Assembly (NCBI GenBank): GCA_900473185.1
Contig: UCKU01000013.1
Coordinates: forward strand, 286,394-350,393
Direction of reading: 5' to 3'
DNA length: 64,000 nucleotides
Origin: Hyphomicrobiales bacterium
GTDB taxonomy: Bacteria > Pseudomonadota > Alphaproteobacteria > Rhizobiales > Rhizobiaceae
Positions 44,577 to 53,876 of this stretch are shown one piece after another; the first letter of the stretch is position 1, and each line of letters opens with the position of its first letter. The position numbers were made by a program, and so were the translations under genes. A model generated the notes under the pieces. It ran no database searches and was not told the DNA's origin. It saw nothing but the letters and a program-made list of their open reading frames with translations.

Positions 44577-45424
44577 TCGTGAACTCCGAGAAGTTCGCCG
44601 AGCGCATCACCCAGCATGCTGAAACCGAAGGCAAGACAGACGATCGACAGGCCGGGGAAAAGCGTGATCCACCAGGCCGTGGTGATGAAACTTTGGCCTT
44701 CGGCGACCATGACGCCCCATTCGGCGAGCGGCGGCTGTACCCCGAGGCCGAGATAGCTGACCGCTGCGCCGCTGAGCAGCACCAGTGTGGCATCCGACAT
44801 GGAAAAGACGATGGAGCCGGCAATCGCATTCGGCAGAAGGTGACGGAACATGATCCTGAAACGACTGAAGCCGAGGCTGACGGCTGCAACTGCGTAATCG
44901 CTGCTTTTCAGCACCAGCATCTGCGCGCGGATAAGGCGCGCATAGGAGACCCAGCCGACCAGCGCCATGGCAATATAGAAGCTGCTGAGGCCCGGCCCGA
45001 GGATGGCGATGATCGACAGCATCAGGACAAGGAAGGGAAAGGCGAGGATGATATCGACGAGGCGCATGAAAACCGCATCGACGATGCCGCCGAAGAAGCC
45101 GGCGATGGTGCCAACGGTCGTGCCGATCAGGAACGGGAAAATAACGCCGATGACGGCAATCTGCAGATCGATGCGGGCGCCCCATATGACGCGCGAAAGT
45201 ATGTCGCGGCCGAAATTGTCGGTGCCGAAGAGATGGGCGAAGGAGGGTGACTGCAGCCGCACATCGGCATTCTGCAGGATCGGATCATAGGGTGCGACCA
45301 GCGGAGCGGCGATTGCCAGAAGCAGAAAGAACAGGAGAATGCCGGCGCCGATGACGAGTGTCAGCCGGTGGCCGAGGAAACGGCGCCAGGCGACGGGAGG
45401 GGGAGTAAAGGCATCGACGCTCAT
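44573..45424 (-). CDS. Peptide ABC importer, DppC-type permease
   Basis: A 283-residue permease with an N-terminal helix (about 18-42) and five further helices. The GTDNFGRDILSRVIWGARIDL segment is the hallmark of DppC/OppC proteins, and the ATPase-contact loop lies in AVAAVSLGFSRFRIMFRHLLPNA. It overlaps its neighbours on both sides by four bases (ATGA type), which shows translational coupling within the operon. Confidence 0.94.
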   Translation of the reverse strand: MSVDAFTPPPVAWRRFLGHRLTLVIGAGILLFFLLLAIAAPLVAPYDPILQNADVRLQSPSFAHLFGTDNFGRDILSRVIWGARIDLQIAVIGVIFPFLIGTTVGTIAGFFGGIVDAVFMRLVDIILAFPFLVLMLSIIAILGPGLSSFYIAMALVGWVSYARLIRAQMLVLKSSDYAVAAVSLGFSRFRIMFRHLLPNAIAGSIVFSMSDATLVLLSGAAVSYLGLGVQPPLAEWGVMVAEGQSFITTAWWITLFPGLSIVCLAFGFSMLGDALGELLGVHE

Positions 45425-46359
45425 AGCTTCACCCTCGGATCGACAGCGACGGTGACGATATCGGCAATGAAATTGACGAGCACCGTGGCGCAGGCAAAGG
45501 TCATGGCCACGCCCTGGACGACCATATAGTCGCGAGAGAAGATGGCGCGCACCAGCAATTGGCCCATGCCGGGCAGGGCAAAGACGCTTTCGACGACGAC
45601 GGTACCGCCGATCAGCCAGCCAATGTTGACAGCCAGAAGATTGATTGTCGGTACCAGCGAATTCGGCAGGACGTGGCGCCAGAATACGATGCTCTCAGGC
45701 ATGCCGCGGGCGCGAGCGGCTGTCGCTACATCCGATTTCAGGGATTCGATCATCGCGGAGCGCAGGCTGCGGGTCAGCACCGTCGAAAGCGACAATGCGA
45801 CGGTCAACGCCGGCAAGATGAGATGGGAGAGCTTGTCGCCCAGTGTCGTGCCATAGCCGGAGACGGGCAGGACGCCGAGTTCCACGCTGAAAAGAATGAT
45901 CAGCATCAGGCCGAGCCAGAAAGGCGGAAAGCCGATCCCGAATGTGGAGATGACGCGTACTGCATGATCAGGCGCCCGGCCAGCGTTGCGAGCGGCAATC
46001 GCCGACATCGGCACGGCGATCAGGATCGACAGGATGACGCTTGTCAGTACCAGCGCGATCGTCGGCTCGATGCGCGTGGCGATCAGCGGAAATACGTCGA
46101 TCTTGTAGAGGATCGACTTGCCCATTTCGCCATTCGCGAGGTTCTTGAGAAAGTAGAAATATTGCAGCCACATCGGCTGATCGAGGCCGTATTGGGCGCG
46201 GATATTGGCAAGGGCCGCTGGTGTCGCGCGCGTGCCGAGAATATTGCGGGCGGGATCGCCGGGGATCAATCGCACCAGGATGAAGGTGATGACGCTGATG
46301 CCGAAGATAACGGGCAGGAACTGGACCGGCCGGGTCAGTATGAATTTATAACGATGCAT
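45421..46359 (-). CDS. Peptide ABC importer, DppB-type permease
   Basis: A 312-residue permease with six predicted helices, the first at about 10-30 (FLPVIFGISVITFILVRLIP). The GDPARNILGTRATPAALANI and QYGLDQPMWLQY segments are typical of DppB/OppB. The ATPase-contact loop is in VATAARARGMPESIVFWRHV. It is the first transporter gene after the iminopeptidase, about 50 bp downstream. Confidence 0.93.
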   Translation of the reverse strand: MHRYKFILTRPVQFLPVIFGISVITFILVRLIPGDPARNILGTRATPAALANIRAQYGLDQPMWLQYFYFLKNLANGEMGKSILYKIDVFPLIATRIEPTIALVLTSVILSILIAVPMSAIAARNAGRAPDHAVRVISTFGIGFPPFWLGLMLIILFSVELGVLPVSGYGTTLGDKLSHLILPALTVALSLSTVLTRSLRSAMIESLKSDVATAARARGMPESIVFWRHVLPNSLVPTINLLAVNIGWLIGGTVVVESVFALPGMGQLLVRAIFSRDYMVVQGVAMTFACATVLVNFIADIVTVAVDPRVKL

Positions 46360-46410
46360 GGCGGCGCTCGCCCCCTTGTCTTCGGCGGGTTCCGATCACC
46401 TGATCCTGCA

Positions 46411-47301
46411 TCAGCTTGCCCTGTGCCGCGACAGAAAATCGATCAGCGCGGGATAATAATCATGCGGGTTTTCATAAAATGGCATGTGGCTGGCATTGGC
46501 AAAAACCTTGAGCTCGGCATTCGGCAAGGCAAGCTTCATGCGAAGCGCACAGGCCGGCGTCAGTTCGTCATGTTCGCCCGTGGTGATCAGCACCGGCGTC
46601 GTCACGCGTGACAGATCGGGGATACGGTTCCAGTCCTTCAGATTGCCGATATAGAGGAATTCGTTCGGACCCTGCATGGTCTCATAGGGACCCATGTTCC
46701 AGTCGTCGAGCGAGCGGCGCACGGGAGCCGGCCATTCCGGCAGGCGGCAGACATGGCGATAGTTCAGGATCGTCACGGCCGCCTGATATTCCGGATGATT
46801 GTAAGTGCCCTGCGCCTCATGCTTCTGCATCATCGCCACCGTCTCAGGACCGAGGGCGGCGCGCAGCCGCTCCAGTTCGGAAATCAGGTGCGGCATGTCG
46901 GCGACAGTATCTTCCAGGATCAGCGTCTGCAGGTTTTCCGGATAAGTGAGCGCATAGTCGATCGCCAGCCAGCCGCCCCAGGAGTGGCCGAGCATATGCA
47001 CCTTGCCGAGGCCGAGCGCCTTGCGCACCGTCTCGGTCTCCTCGACATAACGGCCGATGGTCCAGAGCGATGCGTCGGTCGGCCTGTCGGAGGCGCCGGT
47101 GCCGAGCTGATCGAAGGCCACCACGCGATAGCCTTTGTCGATGAGACAGGAATGGGCCTCGCGCAGATAATCGCAGGGCAGACCCGGGCCGCCATTCAGG
47201 CAGAAGACGGTCTCGTTGCCGCTTCCGAAACTGTAGGCGACCACTTTATTGCCGTCGACTTCGATCTCATGTCGCGCCTCAGGTTCGATTTCACGCCACA
47301 T
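46411..47301 (-). CDS. Proline iminopeptidase-like alpha/beta hydrolase (Pip-1)
   Basis: A 296-residue peptidase-family S33 member. The oxyanion motif NGGPG is at 36-40, the nucleophile Ser107 lies in LGHSWGGWLA, the acid in TTGEHDELTPA and the His in NASHMPFYE. DQLGTGASDRP and RHVCRLPEWPAP are features of proline iminopeptidases and amino-acid amidases, which free N-terminal residues from small peptides or amides. No signal peptide is present, so it acts on imported peptides. It heads the peptide importer operon and is divergent from the LuxR-type regulator. The protein at 48264-49178 is a paralogue. Confidence 0.9.
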   Translation of the reverse strand: MWREIEPEARHEIEVDGNKVVAYSFGSGNETVFCLNGGPGLPCDYLREAHSCLIDKGYRVVAFDQLGTGASDRPTDASLWTIGRYVEETETVRKALGLGKVHMLGHSWGGWLAIDYALTYPENLQTLILEDTVADMPHLISELERLRAALGPETVAMMQKHEAQGTYNHPEYQAAVTILNYRHVCRLPEWPAPVRRSLDDWNMGPYETMQGPNEFLYIGNLKDWNRIPDLSRVTTPVLITTGEHDELTPACALRMKLALPNAELKVFANASHMPFYENPHDYYPALIDFLSRHRAS

Positions 47302-47360
47302 TCACCGCTCCGGCAGAAGATTTTGCTTGCTCAATAATTGGGCATGGCTAAATTTTTACC

Positions 47361-47378
47361 GCAAACCACAGTCTTTGC
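47361..47378. promoter_or_regulatory. Imperfect dyad, possible lux-box-like site
   Basis: GCAAA and TTTGC flank eight bases (47361-47378), 49-66 nt before the LuxR-family ATG and about 60 nt before the divergent iminopeptidase start. It is the only 18-bp dyad I find in this 125-base control region. That it binds the LuxR-type protein is inference. Confidence 0.35.
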
Positions 47379-47426
47379 CAGCTATAAGAAGTGATAGGGT
47401 GGGGAACCACCGACCGGGAGCCTGCC

Positions 47427-48209
47427 ATGCTTGATGAAATCGGAACGATCCGCCGGCAATTCTCAGCCCATCAGACGTTGGACGGGCGTATCGATCAGGT
47501 TTTCGCGGCGATGAAAGAGATCGGTTTCGAGGCCCTGATCTACGACTACACGCCGGTGCCTTATGACATTGACGGGGCGATCATGATCCCGTCGCTGTTG
47601 AAGCTGCGCAATATTTCCGAGGACATGCGGGAATACTGGTTCGACCGCGGCTACTTCCGCATCGATCCCGTTCAGCAGGTAGCGCTGCGCACCTCCGCTC
47701 CCTTCTTCTGGAATTACGACCGGGATGCTGACACGCTCATCAATCGCTTCATGAGCGACGACACTGCGCCGGTGACGCGCTATCTCAGCGAACGTGACAT
47801 GTCGACCGGTGTCACCGTTCCCGTCCATATGCCCCGAGGCGACTATGCGACGGTGACCGGCATCCGCTTCGGTGCTAACAGCGATTTCGAGCAGCATGCG
47901 CTGCGCTACATCGCCGATTTCAATCTGCTGGCTCATGTCTTTCACGAGGCCGCCTATTCGCTTTTCGATGCCAAGGCGCTGAGCGTCGGCAAGATCCGTC
48001 TGACGGAACGGGAGCGCGAATGTTTGCGCCATTCGGCAGAAGGCCTCTCGGCGAAGGAGATTTCGCGTATCATCGACCGCTCTGTGCCGACCGTCGTCAT
48101 GCATCTCAACGCGGCTGCCAAGAAGCTGGGCGCCCGCAACCGCACGCAGGCCGTGGTTCGGGCCGCGCATTACCGGCTTCTGGAAGATCGTCCATCCTAT
48201 AACTTCTGA
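47427..48209 (+). CDS. LuxR-family solo of the plant-responsive OryR/PipR/NesR type
   Basis: A 260-residue regulator with an N-terminal autoinducer-binding domain (about 15-170) and a C-terminal LuxR helix-turn-helix (about 193-250: LTERERECLRHSAEGLSAKE, then DRSVPTVVMHLNAAAKKLGA). Aligned on the invariant Asp80-Pro81 (TraR Asp70-Pro71) and Trp95 (TraR Trp85), the two other binding-pocket aromatics are changed: TraR Trp57 is Met67 and TraR Tyr61 is Trp71. These are the substitutions that mark the plant-associated solo subfamily, which responds to plant-derived compounds or peptides rather than homoserine lactones. There is no luxI gene in the window. It lies between two iminopeptidase genes. 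The ATG at 47427 follows GGGAG. Confidence 0.93.
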   Translation: MLDEIGTIRRQFSAHQTLDGRIDQVFAAMKEIGFEALIYDYTPVPYDIDGAIMIPSLLKLRNISEDMREYWFDRGYFRIDPVQQVALRTSAPFFWNYDRDADTLINRFMSDDTAPVTRYLSERDMSTGVTVPVHMPRGDYATVTGIRFGANSDFEQHALRYIADFNLLAHVFHEAAYSLFDAKALSVGKIRLTERERECLRHSAEGLSAKEISRIIDRSVPTVVMHLNAAAKKLGARNRTQAVVRAAHYRLLEDRPSYNF

Positions 48210-48263
48210 TAGCTGCCTTCGCCTTTTCGGCCACGCTATGCTTTTCCATCATTGCCCTAGAGG

Positions 48264-49178
48264 ATGGAGATATCTGTGGCCTCAGTTCCGACGAAGGAAG
48301 CCTTTCTGACGTTTCGCGAATACCGGACGTGGTATCGCATCACCGGTTCGCTTGACTCCGGAAAACTGCCGCTTGTCGTCGCCCATGGTGGTCCCGGCTG
48401 CACGCATGATTATGTCGATTCCTTCAAGGGCATCTCGGAGCTCGATGGCCGCGCCGTCATCCATTACGATCAGCTCGGCAACGGCAACTCGACCAGGCTA
48501 CCCGACAAGGGGCCGGATTTCTGGACGCCGGCGCTCTTCCTCGAAGAACTCGATGCGCTGCTGAAGCATCTCGGCATTCAGGATCGCTATGCCTTTCTCG
48601 GCCAGTCCTGGGGCGGCATGCTGGGCGCCGAACATGCGGTGCGCCAGCCGAAGGGCCTGAAGGCGCTCGTCATCGCCAATTCGCCGGCCAACATGCATAC
48701 CTGGGTGGCAGAGGCAAACCGCCTGCGCGAAGAACTGCCGCAGGAGGTGCAGGATACGCTGCTGAAGCATGAGGAAGCCGGCACCATTACCAATCCGGAC
48801 TATGTTGCCGCCTCGCGCGTCTTTTACGACCGGCATGTCTGCCGTGTTTCCCCATGGCCGCCGGAAGTTGCCCGCACTTTCGCGATCATGGATGAGGACA
48901 ACACCGTCTACCGCAACATGAACGGTCCGACCGAATTCCACGTCATCGGCACGATGAAGGACTGGACGATCGAGGACCGCCTGCCGCTCATCCAGGCGCC
49001 GACGCTTTTGATCTCCGGCAAATATGACGAAGCGACCCCGCTCGTCGTCAAACCCTATGTCGATCGTGTGAAGGGGTGCGAGTGGGTGCTCTTCGAGAGC
49101 TCCAGCCACATGCCGCATGTCGAGGAAAACGAACTTTGCCTCGACATCGTCTCGGGCTTTCTCACCAGGCATGATTGA
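48264..49178 (+). CDS. Proline iminopeptidase-like alpha/beta hydrolase (Pip-2)
   Basis: A 304-residue peptidase-family S33 member. [10 protein letters not shown] (41-50) forms the oxyanion region, Ser115 is the nucleophile in LGQSWGGML, the acid is in [10 protein letters not shown] and the His in [24 protein letters not shown] matches proline iminopeptidases and L-amino-acid amidases. It follows the LuxR solo by 54 bp on the same strand, the position of pip genes in the OryR, XccR and PipR loci. A GTG at 48276, after GGATGGAG, is an alternative start four codons inside. It differs enough from the enzyme at 46411 to have another peptide preference. Confidence 0.9.
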   Translation: MEISVASVPTKEAFLTFREYRTWYRITGSLDSGKLPLVVAHGGPGCTHDYVDSFKGISELDGRAVIHYDQLGNGNSTRLPDKGPDFWTPALFLEELDALLKHLGIQDRYAFLGQSWGGMLGAEHAVRQPKGLKALVIANSPANMHTWVAEANRLREELPQEVQDTLLKHEEAGTITNPDYVAASRVFYDRHVCRVSPWPPEVARTFAIMDEDNTVYRNMNGPTEFHVIGTMKDWTIEDRLPLIQAPTLLISGKYDEATPLVVKPYVDRVKGCEWVLFESSSHMPHVEENELCLDIVSGFLTRHD

Positions 49179-49220
49179 TCGCAGTCAGCGGCCTGCGCCA
49201 TCAGTGCGGGCCGCATTCTG

Positions 49221-50132
49221 CTATCGCTCGAATGGCTCGCCGAGCGAGGCGACGAAATTGAGCTTCAGCAGGCGACGATCTGCCGAGATGATGCCGAGCA
49301 CAATGATCGTCACGAGATAGGGCAGGCAAGCCAAAAGCTGCGAGGGCACGTCGAGCCCGGTTGCTTGCGCGGCAAGACCCATCAGCGATACAGCGCCGAA
49401 GAGGCAAGCTCCGAGGAAGATCCGCCCCGTCAGCCACGTTCCGAAGACGACGAGCGCAATGGCGATCCACCCGCGGCCGGCGATCATACCGTCCGCCCAG
49501 AGCGGCGTGTAGATCGTCGACGCATAGGCGCCGGCAAAGCCCGCCATCATGCCGCCGAATGCGACAGCGGCGAAGCGTACGGCGATGACGGAATAGCCGA
49601 TGGCGTGGGCGGCTTTCGGGTTTTCGCCGACGGCGCGAATGACGAGACCCACCTTGGTATAGGCAAACGTCGCCCAGATCGCGAGTGTCACCAAAAGCGA
49701 AAGCCAAACGACGATATCCTGGGTGAACAACCCGCCAATGAGAGGAATATCGGAAAGGCCGGGAATGGTAATCTTCGGCAACGCCTTGATGGTGAGGCTC
49801 TCATAGCTCTTGCCGAACAGTGCCGACAGGCCCTGACCGAGAATGCCGATGGCAAGCCCTGTCGCGACCTGGTTTGCGTTGAAGCCAAGGATGATCCCGG
49901 CAAAGACTAGCGAGAGCAGGATGCCGCCGATGCCGGCTGCAAGAAAAGCAAGAAAGTGGCCGCCGCCGTGATAGACGACGATGAATGCGATGACGGCGCC
50001 GAACGCCATTAGCCCTTCCACGCCGAGATTGAGCACGCCCGCGCGCTCGACCACAAGCTCGCCAAGAGCCGCGAGCAAAAAGGGCGTCGCTGCCGCCAGC
50101 ATGCCGGCCAGGATGAACTCGATGGCATTCAT
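49221..50132 (-). CDS. BMP-type nucleoside ABC importer, permease 2
   Basis: A 303-residue permease of the branched-chain/ribose-like (BPD_transp_2) family, equal to YufQ/NupQ. About eight to nine hydrophobic segments run through the protein. GELVVERAGVLNLGVEGLMAFGA near residue 25-50 is the class signature. It is the last gene of an eight-gene operon and overlaps the previous permease gene by four bases. The partner binding protein at 52753 points to purine nucleosides or bases as cargo. Confidence 0.92.
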   Translation of the reverse strand: MNAIEFILAGMLAAATPFLLAALGELVVERAGVLNLGVEGLMAFGAVIAFIVVYHGGGHFLAFLAAGIGGILLSLVFAGIILGFNANQVATGLAIGILGQGLSALFGKSYESLTIKALPKITIPGLSDIPLIGGLFTQDIVVWLSLLVTLAIWATFAYTKVGLVIRAVGENPKAAHAIGYSVIAVRFAAVAFGGMMAGFAGAYASTIYTPLWADGMIAGRGWIAIALVVFGTWLTGRIFLGACLFGAVSLMGLAAQATGLDVPSQLLACLPYLVTIIVLGIISADRRLLKLNFVASLGEPFER

Positions 50133-51229
50133 GATGGGCTCCCGATAGCGACAGGGCGCCAGGCAAGGCGGTAGCGGACGAAGGCGACGGCGATCAGATA
50201 GGTCAGAAGCAGGCTGCCCTGGAAAACGCGGACGGCTGCGATCGGCAAATTGGCGGAGACCATGGCATTGTCACCGCCAATGTAGAGGGCCGCCATAACG
50301 ATCGACGATATGACGATGCCGATCGGATGCAGACCGCCGAGATAGGCGACGATGATGGCAGCATAGCCGTAACCCGTCGAGATCGAGCGCTGCAGCTGGC
50401 CGAGCGGGCCGGCGACTTCGGCTGCGCCTGCAAGACCGGCGGCCGCACCACCGATCAAGAGCGACAGCCAGATTGCCCAGCCCTCTTTGAAGCCGGCATA
50501 GCTCGCAGCACGTGGCGCCAGTCCGCCAACCTGCAATTTATAGCCAATGAAGCTCTTTTGCATGAAGATCCATGCTGCGACGGACAGCAAAACGGCAAGG
50601 ATCAGCGAGACATTGACGCGCGTTCCCTCGATCAGGATCGGCACCATCGCGTCATACTGAAACATCACCGACTGCGGGAAGTTGAAGCCATTCGGATCCT
50701 TCCAGGGGCCGAGCAGCAGATAGTTGAGAAGCTGCACCGCAACGAAGCTCAGCATCAGCGAGACCAAGATTTCGTTAGCGTTCAGCCGGACACGCCAGAA
50801 GGCAGTCAATGATGCCCAGAGCGCGCCGCCAATCAGGCCGAGCAGCAGCATCACCGGCCAGATCCACTGGCCAGTCGCATCCGGCCACCAGATCGGAATG
50901 GCGGAGGCAAAGATTGCACCGAGCACGAATTGCCCTTCGGCGCCGATGTTGAACACCTTGGCGCGGAAGCCGATCGCCAACCCCTGCGCGATCAGCAGCA
51001 GCGGTCCGGTCTTCAAAAGTACTTCGGAGAAGGATGCCCAGGAAAAGAAGGGTTCGATCAGCATCGCATAGATGACCGCAGCCGGATCACGCCCCATGAC
51101 GACATAAAGGCCGAGATTGAGGATGCTCGTGATGACAAGCGCGATGGGCGGGGCAAGCAGGGTGGCGGCAAGCGAGGCGCGCTCCCGACGCACGAGAATT
51201 GGCAGGGCGGCAAACAGAGGTCTGCTCAT
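50129..51229 (-). CDS. BMP-type nucleoside ABC importer, permease 1
   Basis: A 366-residue permease equal to YufP/NupP, larger than its partner by an extra loop at about 175-240. FRAKVFNIGAEGQFVLGAIFA and LNANEILVSLMLSFVAVQLLNYLL are class hallmarks. The ATG at 51229 overlaps the ATPase stop by four bases; the frame stays open further upstream but that part lies inside the ATPase gene. Confidence 0.92.
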   Translation of the reverse strand: MSRPLFAALPILVRRERASLAATLLAPPIALVITSILNLGLYVVMGRDPAAVIYAMLIEPFFSWASFSEVLLKTGPLLLIAQGLAIGFRAKVFNIGAEGQFVLGAIFASAIPIWWPDATGQWIWPVMLLLGLIGGALWASLTAFWRVRLNANEILVSLMLSFVAVQLLNYLLLGPWKDPNGFNFPQSVMFQYDAMVPILIEGTRVNVSLILAVLLSVAAWIFMQKSFIGYKLQVGGLAPRAASYAGFKEGWAIWLSLLIGGAAAGLAGAAEVAGPLGQLQRSISTGYGYAAIIVAYLGGLHPIGIVISSIVMAALYIGGDNAMVSANLPIAAVRVFQGSLLLTYLIAVAFVRYRLAWRPVAIGSPS

Positions 51230-52749
51230 GCGATCGCTTTCTCGCGCTGCGACTGGGCGCCGATCATGTATCGGCCGATCTCTTCGGGTTTGGTGTCGCG
51301 GGTGACGAGCGGCGGGCTCAGTGTGCCGTGGTGGAGGACCTGGATGAAGTCGCTGAGTTCGAACAGCTCTTCCAGTTCTTCGGAAATGACGAGGATCGCC
51401 ATGCCTTCGTTGCGCAGCGTGATCAGCCGCTTGCGGATTGCCGAGGCTGCGCCGATATCGACGCCCCACGTGGGCTGGGCAAGGAAGAGCAGTTTCGGCG
51501 CCAGCATGATTTCTCGCCCGACGATGAACTTCTGCAAATTACCGCCGGAGAGTGAGCCGGCTTCGGCCTCGGGGCCGCGCGTGCGCACGTCGTAGTCCCG
51601 GATGCACTCATTGGTGAAGGCGGTCGCCTGCGCCTTGTCGAGTAGGCCGCGTTTAACGAGATGCAGCGGATGGGCCGTGAGCAGGCTGTTGAGGGTGAGC
51701 GACATTTCGGGAACTGCGCCGCGGCCTAGCCGATCCTCGGGCACGAAGGCAAATCCGAGCTGCCGGCGGGCCGCCGGGTCGAATGTGCCGACATCTTTGC
51801 CCATCATGAAGATTTGATCGCGTTGCTCACGCGGCAGGATCGTTTCGCCGGAGATCAGCGCGGCAAGCTCGCTCTGGCCGTTACCCGAAATGCCGGCAAT
51901 GCCGAGGATCTCGCCGGCGCGCACGGTCAGGCTGACCTGGGAGAGCGGCACGGCGAAAGGATCATCCGGCCTGTAGTCAAGGCCGATCAATTCCAGCCGC
52001 TTCTCACCTTCGGCAAGCGGCAGCGCCGGCATGGGTTCCGGCATGTCGCGGCCGATCATCATGCGGGCAAGGTCATGGGCGTCATGCTCGCGCGGGTCGA
52101 CATGGCCGGTCACGCGTCCACCCCGCAGGATCGTCGCCCGGTCGCAAAGCGACTGGATCTCCTCCAGCTTGTGGGAGATGAAGAGGATGGAAACGCCGCC
52201 ATCACGCAGCCGGCGCAAGGTCTCGAACAGCTTCTCCACGGCCTGCGGCGGCAGGACCGATGTCGGCTCGTCGAGGATCAGCAGTTTCGGATTGGTCATC
52301 AGGCAGCGGATGATTTCCACCCGCTGCCGCTCGCCGACGGAAAGCGAATGCACATGGGCGAGCGGATCGACCTCGAGGCCGAACTCGTGCCCCAGCTTGC
52401 GGATGCGCTCAGCCAGTTCGGCTTTCTTGCCCGCCACGATAAGCCTGATGTTCTCGAGCACCGTCAGGCTTTCGAACAGCGAGAAATGCTGAAAGACCAT
52501 GCCGATGCCGGCACGCCTTGCCTCTGCGGGAGAGGCAAGGCTGAGGTTTTGCCCGTTCCAGGCGACAGTCCCGCTGTCCGGCAGCTCGACGCCGTAGATC
52601 AGCTTCATCAGGGTCGATTTGCCGGCCCCGTTTTCTCCGAGGATGGCATGGATCGAGCGGGGAGCGACGTCGAGGTCGATCTGCTGGTTGGCGTGGACCT
52701 GGCCGTAGCTCTTGGAAATGCCGCGCAGCGACAGGAGCGGGCTTACCAT
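51226..52749 (-). CDS. BMP-type nucleoside ABC importer, double ATPase
   Basis: A 507-residue ATPase with two ABC modules, equal to YufO/NupO. The first module has Walker A GENGAGKSTLMKL, signature LSVGERQRVEIIRCL and Walker B LLILDEPTSVLPP. The second has a degenerate Walker A (ISGNGQSELAALISG) and signature LSGGNLQKFIVGREI, as is usual in this class. The stop overlaps the next permease start, and the start lies 3 bases after the binding-protein stop. Confidence 0.93.
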   Translation of the reverse strand: MVSPLLSLRGISKSYGQVHANQQIDLDVAPRSIHAILGENGAGKSTLMKLIYGVELPDSGTVAWNGQNLSLASPAEARRAGIGMVFQHFSLFESLTVLENIRLIVAGKKAELAERIRKLGHEFGLEVDPLAHVHSLSVGERQRVEIIRCLMTNPKLLILDEPTSVLPPQAVEKLFETLRRLRDGGVSILFISHKLEEIQSLCDRATILRGGRVTGHVDPREHDAHDLARMMIGRDMPEPMPALPLAEGEKRLELIGLDYRPDDPFAVPLSQVSLTVRAGEILGIAGISGNGQSELAALISGETILPREQRDQIFMMGKDVGTFDPAARRQLGFAFVPEDRLGRGAVPEMSLTLNSLLTAHPLHLVKRGLLDKAQATAFTNECIRDYDVRTRGPEAEAGSLSGGNLQKFIVGREIMLAPKLLFLAQPTWGVDIGAASAIRKRLITLRNEGMAILVISEELEELFELSDFIQVLHHGTLSPPLVTRDTKPEEIGRYMIGAQSQREKAIA

Positions 52750-52752
52750 GGC

Positions 52753-53853
52753 TTACTTCGGCAGCGGCGTCGTGACACCCTTGACGTGCCAGTCCATCGC
52801 AACGATCTGCGCGTCCGTCAGCGTCGCACCCGAAGCAGCACCTTCGCTGCCATCGACCTTGGTGATAGGACCGGTGAAGGGTGAGAAGCTGCCATCGGCG
52901 ATCTTTGCCTCTATTTCCTTGATCTTGCTCATCGTATCGGCCGGGATTGCCGGGTTCCAGTCGACGACTTCGACCACCTTGTCAGCAACGCCGAGGAAGG
53001 TGTTGGCGCCCTTGAAGGTGCCGGCAAGATGGGCATCGACCGAAGCCTTGAAGAAGGGCGACCAGTCGGTCGCGACGCAGCCGAGATAGGTCTTTTCGGC
53101 ATATTTCTTCATCGAGGAGTTCAGGTTGAAGGCATAGATGCCGGCCTCCTCGCAGGCCGAGATCACCGAAGGCGTGTCCTGCGCATTGGAGAAGATCACG
53201 TCGCAACCCTGAGAGATCAGCGCCTTGGCGGCTTCCTGCTCCTTGGCCGGATCGAACCAGGAATTGACCCAGACGACGGAGACTTCGATATCAGGCTTGA
53301 CGGATTGTGCGCCGAGCGTGAAGGCATTGATGGAGGTGATCAGTTCCGGAATGGCAAAGGCCGAAACCGAGCCGAGCTTGCCGGTCTTGGAAACGGCCGC
53401 CGCCGCCATGCCGAGCAGGTAGGTGCCCTGGAAATATTTGGCGGCGAAGGGCGAGAAGTTCGGCGCGACCTGGAAGCCTGAGGCATGCAGAACGGTGACC
53501 TTGGGATTGCGGCGGGCGATCTGCAACGCACCATTCTGATAGCCAAAAGAGCCGGCGATCAGGAAGTGGTTTCCGTCGGCGACCGTCTTGTTCATGATGC
53601 GGTCGGCATCCGGGCCTTCGGCGATGTTCTCGATAATAGTGACCTTCACCTTGTCGCCATAGGCGGCCTTGATCGGATCGATGCCGGCGGCAAGTGCATG
53701 GCCCCAGCCGACATCGCCGATCGGCGAGGGCACGACGAGAGCGATGCCGAGCGGTTCGTCGGCGGCAAGTGCGGAGCGGCCGGCAACGGCGGTGGCGAGG
53801 CCGGCAGCAGCCGCGCTCTTCATGAGCGTTCTGCGGGTCAGATTGTTGGACAT
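52753..53853 (-). CDS. BMP-family purine/nucleoside-binding protein, Tat-type signal
   Basis: A 366-residue binding protein of the BMP/PnrA/Med family. The start at 53853 follows GAGGGGAA; an in-frame ATG at 53880 lacks one. The N-terminus LTRRTLMKSAAAAGLATAVA has a twin-arginine motif and then ends near SALAAD, so export is probably through Tat. The core shows VVPSPIGDVGWGHALAAG, the family's ligand start, and CDVIFSNAQDTPSVISACEE. Family members bind purine nucleosides, and the nearby purine-type deaminase supports a purine ligand. It lies between that deaminase gene and the importer ATPase gene. Confidence 0.9.
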   Translation of the reverse strand: MSNNLTRRTLMKSAAAAGLATAVAGRSALAADEPLGIALVVPSPIGDVGWGHALAAGIDPIKAAYGDKVKVTIIENIAEGPDADRIMNKTVADGNHFLIAGSFGYQNGALQIARRNPKVTVLHASGFQVAPNFSPFAAKYFQGTYLLGMAAAAVSKTGKLGSVSAFAIPELITSINAFTLGAQSVKPDIEVSVVWVNSWFDPAKEQEAAKALISQGCDVIFSNAQDTPSVISACEEAGIYAFNLNSSMKKYAEKTYLGCVATDWSPFFKASVDAHLAGTFKGANTFLGVADKVVEVVDWNPAIPADTMSKIKEIEAKIADGSFSPFTGPITKVDGSEGAASGATLTDAQIVAMDWHVKGVTTPLPK

Positions 53854-53876
53854 GTCAGTTCCCCTCTTTTGGTTTT

